Below, piece after piece: positions 59,101-64,000 of a stretch of 64,000 nt of DNA. The notes beneath the pieces were generated by a model, which ran no database searches, was not told the DNA's origin, and was given only the letters and a program-made list of their open reading frames with translations. Positions within the stretch are counted from its first letter, which is position 1, and each line of letters opens with the position of its first letter. The translations under genes and the position numbers were made by a program. This DNA comes from Paramacrobiotus metropolitanus (taxonomy: Eukaryota; Tardigrada; Eutardigrada; Parachela; Macrobiotidae), in assembly GCF_019649055.1 (NCBI RefSeq), contig NW_026570289.1:434001-498000 (forward strand), written 5' to 3'.

Positions 59101-62100
59101 GGTCAGAGAGGAGCGCGTCACACCGTTGTGTAAGGGCCTGCGCTGAAAGTCTGAGTCTGATTCTGGTTCTGAATGCTAAAAGTCTGAGTCTGAATACTGA
59201 AACTCTGATTCTGATTACTGGAATTTTGAATACTGAAATTCTGAATCTGAATAAGAAAACGCAGAATCCGGCCGGTGATGACCGAAGTCTCTGGTAAAGC
59301 CATAGTAAACCGAAGCGTGCGGGTGAGTCTACAGCGTACATGGATTCTGCTATTATAAAACTACAATTCAGACTATCCAGTAGCGATAAACATAAGAAAC
59401 AATAAAAACGGCGGTAACAAATCTATGGAAGTACAGAGTACAATGCGAGTATTTGTGCTGCGACTATGTATGTCACAGACAGGGGAAGCTTCTCAGCAAC
59501 AGGACGGCAGAATGCATGAAAAAATTTGTCGTTGCAACCAAAAGTTTATAGGTATCCCCGATTATCAGGGAAAGCCATCAATTTCGCTTTTTATTCATGC
59601 AGAGTCTTGAATTTATGGAAGCAGAAAAGCTGAAACATAGAGGAATGTGGTGCATTCTGTGAGAAAAATACCTTACTTCACCCTCTAAGTTTTTTAAGAC
59701 GTTCTGCAATCACAGTAATATTAAGCAAAATATTTAGAACTGACACATCAAAAGTCTCGCTCGAAACATTTCAGCAACGATTGTGACAATAAAGAGAAAC
59801 ATAGCCAGGTCTGGCATAGACTAACCTTGCCCAGACATAGACGTTTCTTCCAACCGTTGGAAGAAACAAATCAAGAACAACATCTGCATTCTGCAATAAA
59901 TATACTCTGTGGTACCATAGGATATCTCTAGCGGCAAGCGTTACAGTACTGTACATTGAGATCTGCAGCACAAATACTCGTCTGTACTTCTACAGATTTG
60001 TTACCGCCGCTTTTATTGTCTCTTATGATTATCGCTACTGGATTGTCTGAATTACAGTTTTATAATAATAAAATCCATGTACGCTGTAGACTCGCTCGCA
60101 TGCTTCAGTTAATTTTTAACTGAAGCATTCGAGATAACCATAATTAATTAATTATTATGGTTTTATTATAGAGACTTTGGTCATCACCGGCCAGATTCTA
60201 AGTTTTCTTATTCAGATTCAGAATTTCAGTAATCAGAATCAGAGTTTCAATATTCAGACTCAGACTTTTAGCATTCAGAATCAGCATCAGATTCAGACTT
60301 TCAGCGCGGGACTTGTGTAAGTAAATCCTCTCTGCGTTCAGTCAAAGTCGTGCAAACATATGTCTTTCCATCGTTTTCAAGCCAGTCCCGTTTTCCCTAA
60401 ACCGCTTTCTGCTGCTAGTGATCCCCTTAAGTCTCTTGACACATCTCAATCTTCGAAACCCTTTCAAGATGGGTAAACTGAAAGAAAAACCAGAATCCTT
60501 CAGTGAGATCTTCGAACATCGAAAGCGGGGATATGGTCATTCATATAACGAAAGCGTTTCCATTGCGAAGTGCTTCGAGATAATATTGAACGGCATAATG
60601 TAGCTACAATTAGCATGAAAAGCGCTCGGCCGAATGCTATGGTGTTCCCAGATCCATGTGGAAATTTCTTTCTTCGACACATTGCGCAGTATCGATAAAA
60701 GCAATAGTTGGATCAACGTGCAACAACTCTGCCGGCGCAACGCCCGCAATGATCCGTTTTTTCCGGTTGATCTCATATTGCGTGATGCCAAGATGTATTC
60801 GGACAGAAATTATATTGGTATATTGCTTGCTGCTTATTTTTGAATCTGTTTTTGCCATAACTGCAATGTATACGGATACTTCGGTTGATAAGTGTAAGGT
60901 TTTTGATTTTCACAGATTTTGAAGTCAACAGTAACACATTGGTTCACATTTTTATTTCGCTTTTTCAATCAGTAGAAGTACTTGTTCTAATTATAGGTTA
61001 CGATATTTTCCCATAGCCTTTACATGTTCATAATTTTTCATCTGTTGCGGTTTTTAGTTCTCATTTCTGATTTCTTCTTCATTTCTTCTTCCTTTGTCGA
61101 AAGTTAATTGACCAAACAAAATATCAAGCAAGACAATCAACTTAGATGGTCCGCTTTGCAGTTATTCCGGCGCCCCTTTTACAACCACCTTTGTTTTACT
61201 CAAGCGGCTTGGACATTCTTAACTACGCTCGCTTGGGTGCTACCATCGGCCACGAGTTCACTCATGTTTTCGATATTGAAGGCGAGTACAGATTTCTTAA
61301 GGGAAGTTACCTGGAAATTGTTCAAGCACGAAAATTTTAATTTTCGCACACCGAAAACTTTTTTTGCATTTTTTCATGGCATTCTGTAGCAGGATGGGCG
61401 CGAGAAGCGTTTGCGCGCACTAACCAGTTGGAGATTTATGGTTATCGAAAAATTTCAATAAGTTTAAATCTCAGGTGTTCCTATAGTCTCATTGTAGACC
61501 GATCTTTGTCAAAATGTGCACGATTACGCACATTAACACCAATTCCGTTTGCACTGAACCAGTTTTTCACCTTGTTTTAAAATGCCAGAATAAACTGCAA
61601 CCATTTTCGAAGTTATTTGGGATTTGGGTTTCTTGTTTTCGATTTGATGACGGGCTTTATGGCATGTCTGTTGCCGCAGACTGGGATTTAGCCCATATTG
61701 TGTGCGGACATTAAAACATAATCTGAAAAATGGTGGAGACCTGGTTCAGCGTAAAAGTCAGCCTCAAGCTAATGTGCGTTTTTACGCAGAATTCGAAGAT
61801 CGATTGCTAACTAGACTTTTTATACAAATGGTTGCGTTTGGACTAGTGAAGATTTTTTACAGCTGTAATTTTCCGGCTGAATGTTGTCTGCACAAATTTC
61901 TTTCACGCCAATGCATACAAATCATCTACACTTATGGCACGTATCGTTTATGGAAAAACTTGGGAACATATAGTGTAAGCATTGCAAGTGCGCGTGAAAC
62001 GCTGTTACTAAACGTAAAAGGTTGTTAGAGCAGGTTTTACTAGTGTGAATTAGTAGAGTACGTGACAAACTGTCAAGTGAATGTTAATAACGTGAGTATG

Positions 62101-64000
62101 CATAAGTTCGCATAAGCTTGCGTAAGCTATTGTTAGTTATAAGTTAATATGGGTGGTCAAAATCTTCTGTGTAATCGATGCGTGTCGGGTAAAGGCCAGA
62201 ACAAGTAAAACCAACCCGATGAATCAGCCAAAAAACTGTCAACAAATGATAAGACGAGTATGTTTGCGTGCCAGGAAGGAAACTGACCACCGAAAAGGAA
62301 ACAACACAGTTACGTTTAATTCCAAATGCGGCGCCACACGAGCTAGCCTGCATCATGCGACGGCATAAGCAAGACATCGCTGCGCCAGCCATAATGCAGG
62401 TGTTCTTTATCTGCGAGGAGTTCAAAAATTAATTACACGTGTATAAACTTGTAACTGTTGTGATTTCTGCAATGGCCCCACCATCTAAACGGCAAAAATT
62501 TCTTAATTTATGCGACAAAAGGATTATCAGTTTAAAGATCGAAGAGTTAATCAGTGATGAATCGGAGTAAGCCTTATTAGAAAGCGATTCCTACAGCATC
62601 AGCGATAGTGATTCTGATATTCCGCTTGAATCAGAAGACGAGGATGTTGAGCTCATGTTGAAATTTAAAGTGTGTCTTCAAAGCCGTCGGTATTTAAGCC
62701 GGCAAAAAATTCCTAAAAGCAGGTTTTTTTGGAACATGTTTTACCGGCTTTAGACGATGACAGTTTGCGCCAGGAACTGCGAATGTCCAGAGATGCTTTT
62801 TTTAAAATTGCATCTTTAATCGAAAATCACTCCATATTTAATACCGTATCTGACAATCCACAAGCAAGAGCAACTCGTTGTCGCTTTGCACCGTTTCAGC
62901 ACTAATGCTGCCTCCAAAGGTATGGCACGGTGTGGGTATGGTGTCAAGGAAATTTGGAATTAGCGCCGGGACAGCTTTACGGTACACCCGACGTGTTATA
63001 TGTGCTCTATTATAATATACTGGTAATTCCGTAATTAATTAAACAAGCGACATATCAGTCCATAATATATAATATTATACAAATCCGGTGTACACAGTTG
63101 TTGGCAAGACGTTTAAAGCAAAGAGTTCTGCTGGCTGACATATGTGTGTAAGTCTGGGTAAGTAATGGTTGCGCTTCGATATCGAAGCGAAACGCTTACA
63201 TGGAAGAGTAAGCTGATAACCCATCCCAAAATTCTTGTTTACGAATGAGCACGTTTGCTTGTTTACGCGCCGTTGACTCACGCTTTTTACCCAACTGCCG
63301 CGCAAACTGCCGCGTAAAGAATACACAGAGATTTTGACCACCAATAATGTAGGTAAAGCAATGTAGGTTAAAATGTAAACGAAACGCGCCATATCTAATC
63401 TTCTGGGTATACAACGTCACGGAACAAAAATGAAAAAAGTGTCAACGAGTGCTCGTAGACAATCCAAATCATTTACACCAAATTTGGAGATTGTGTGATA
63501 CACCGGTCACTTCCTTTAAAAGGGCGTTTGTTCCAACACATAATTATAAATTTCGTGTACAGTGGAAGAATTTGAGAAAGACGGGAAACGTCTCAAGTGG
63601 TGGACCGAAACGACGCAAAACAATTATAACGCGAGAAACTACACTTTGGTGGACTTCTACAACAATATTAGCACGAAGAACAACAGTGTAGATGGCAGAC
63701 ACACTCTGGTCGAGAACACTGCCGACAACGGTGGATACCGTGCTGCTTACTTGGTTAGTTTCGTATTTCTTATTCTAATGCATAAAATGTATAGTCCTCA
63801 AGGAAACTTTTTTTCTGCAGGCTTTTCATAATTTTATGCGCCGCACTGGATACCGCATCAAACTACCGGGCTTAGAAGACCTGAGTGAGGAGCAACTGTT
63901 CTGGTTAACAGGAGCCCAGGTTAACTATTTGGACCGTTAAAACGGCGCATGGCTAAACCAGGAATTATTATTTTCAGGGATGGTGCGCCAGTAATCCAGA
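53144..64000 (+). CDS. M13 family metallopeptidase, copy 3, spliced, cut by window end
   Basis: Exons: 53144-53258, 53606-53743, 55054-55137, 56689-57104, 57205-57603, 57726-57908, 60652-60817, 61162-61281, 63563-63753, 63821-63919 and 63978 to beyond 64,000. All phases agree and no in-frame stop is seen in the 637 codons before exon 11. Exon 1 encodes a leader like that of copy 1 (MILMDVVGFLVTAAKVV). Motifs: DPCVDFYAHACNRW, IGHEFTH and ENTADNGGYRAAY. The NAxY position reads AKMY. Exon 8 ends at a GC donor (GCGAGT), while exon 6 has a normal GT (GTTAGT) where copies 1 and 2 have GC. Introns 3, 6 and 8 carry transposon-derived elements. Apparently functional, subject to the missing 3' end. Confidence 0.86.
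55393..55945. mobile_element. Foldback element built of GATCACTTCGGCCG units
   Basis: At the left, ACTTCGGCCG/ATTTCGGCCG units recur every 12-18 bp. At the right, CGGCCGAAATG and GGCCGAAGTGATCG are their reverse complements. Between them lies a degenerate AACCTAAGAAA tandem array (about 55,600-55,810). It lies in intron 3 of M13 copy 3 and has no coding frame. This is a MITE-like element with iterated ends. Confidence 0.75.
57953..58558. mobile_element. Foldback MITE in intron 6 of M13 copy 3
   Basis: The ends are GGGATACATACAC...AAAACTTTCGC and its near reverse complement. Arms of about 230 bp pair through several blocks, including CGCCATAACTCGGCAACCGG with its complement, and CCCGATCTTCTTGAAACTT with AAGTTTCAAGAAGATCGGG. 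No target duplication is clear and there is no coding frame. Confidence 0.75.
58594..60426. mobile_element. 1.8-kb composite foldback element flanked by TTAA
   Basis: The ends (GGGAACCACCAGCAGCAGAA and, inverted, GGGGATCACTAGCAGCAGAA) are bounded on both sides by TTAA (58,590-58,593 and 60,427-60,430), the target of piggyBac-type transposases. Outer arms of about 120 bp enclose a second foldback (about 58,715-59,135: CTCTCTGACCTGTGTCTAGA against its complement) and a further pair of arms (59,140-59,420 with 59,990-60,312) rich in CTGA(A/G)TCTGA-like repeats. It has no transposase. It lies in intron 6 of M13 copy 3. Confidence 0.75.
62472..63015 (+). pseudogene. PIF/Harbinger transposase pseudogene
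   Basis: From the ATG at 62,472 (MAPPSKRQKF) the frame meets a stop at 62,568, then runs through a Ser/Asp-rich acidic stretch to RRYLSRQKIPKSRFF. After a shift it reads LPALDDDSLRQELRMSRDAF and KIASLIENHSIF, and after another, VSRKFGISAGTALRYTRRV, the HARBI1-like helix-turn-helix region. The DDE nuclease domain is absent. It lies in intron 8 of M13 copy 3 and shares its N-terminal layout with the fragment at 13.2 kb. Confidence 0.65.

Noticed and set aside
1-64000. CRISPR arrays, bacterial operons or phage
   Set aside because: No regularly spaced identical repeats, no ribosome-binding-site-led gene runs. Spliced genes show the DNA is eukaryotic.

Overview
The window is animal nuclear DNA. 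Genes are interrupted by GT-AG (and some GC-AG) introns, the sequence is A/T-rich, and transposon remnants of several classes fill the introns and spacers. The gene content (a cluster of secreted M13/neprilysin-like metallopeptidases, a divergent nuclear receptor, a Polinton/Maverick-like virus remnant with an F54H12.2-type capsid gene) points to an invertebrate, plausibly an ecdysozoan. I cannot name the species from sequence alone.

Layout. 0-7.4 kb: non-coding, with dispersed repeats and two remnants of one non-LTR retrotransposon family. 7.8-18.4 kb: M13 copy 1, 11 exons and an open reading frame of 686 residues; its introns host a reverse-transcriptase element, foldback elements and a PIF/Harbinger-type MITE. 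19.3-23.7 kb: a nuclear-receptor exon relic, then a six-exon nuclear receptor-like gene with a degenerate DNA-binding domain. 24.7-29.2 kb: M13 copy 2, compact but broken by a 1-base deletion and an 88-bp exon deletion. 29.2-44.4 kb: repeat-rich, with a 9-kb span bounded by inverted repeats (33.4 and 42.4 kb) that holds the last exons of a minus-strand membrane protein, a decayed Gly-rich spliced gene and many GCCGCA-type palindromes. 44.5-48.1 kb: relic of a Polinton/adintovirus-like morphogenesis module (small basic virion protein, capsid, protease fragment, packaging ATPase). 48.7-50.1 kb: ARH3-like ADP-ribosylhydrolase pseudogene interrupted by a tRNA-derived SINE. 50.7-51.8 kb: second copy of the hairpin-rich block seen at 39.7-41.1 kb. 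51.9-64 kb: M13 copy 3, open through exon 10 and cut by the window edge in exon 11.

How it fits together. The three M13 genes are tandem duplicates in one orientation. They share exon boundaries, intron phases, a TATA-containing promoter block and 5' leader. Copies 1 and 3 also share about 700 bp further upstream that carries the same retrotransposon tail, so that part of the duplication followed the insertion. Copy lengths differ (10 kb, 4 kb, over 10.8 kb) because of intronic transposons. The proteins keep HExxH and ExxxD zinc motifs, but the NAxY substrate motif and the C-terminal Cys of the canonical family are altered. No complete mobile element and no RNA gene other than tRNA-derived SINEs was seen.
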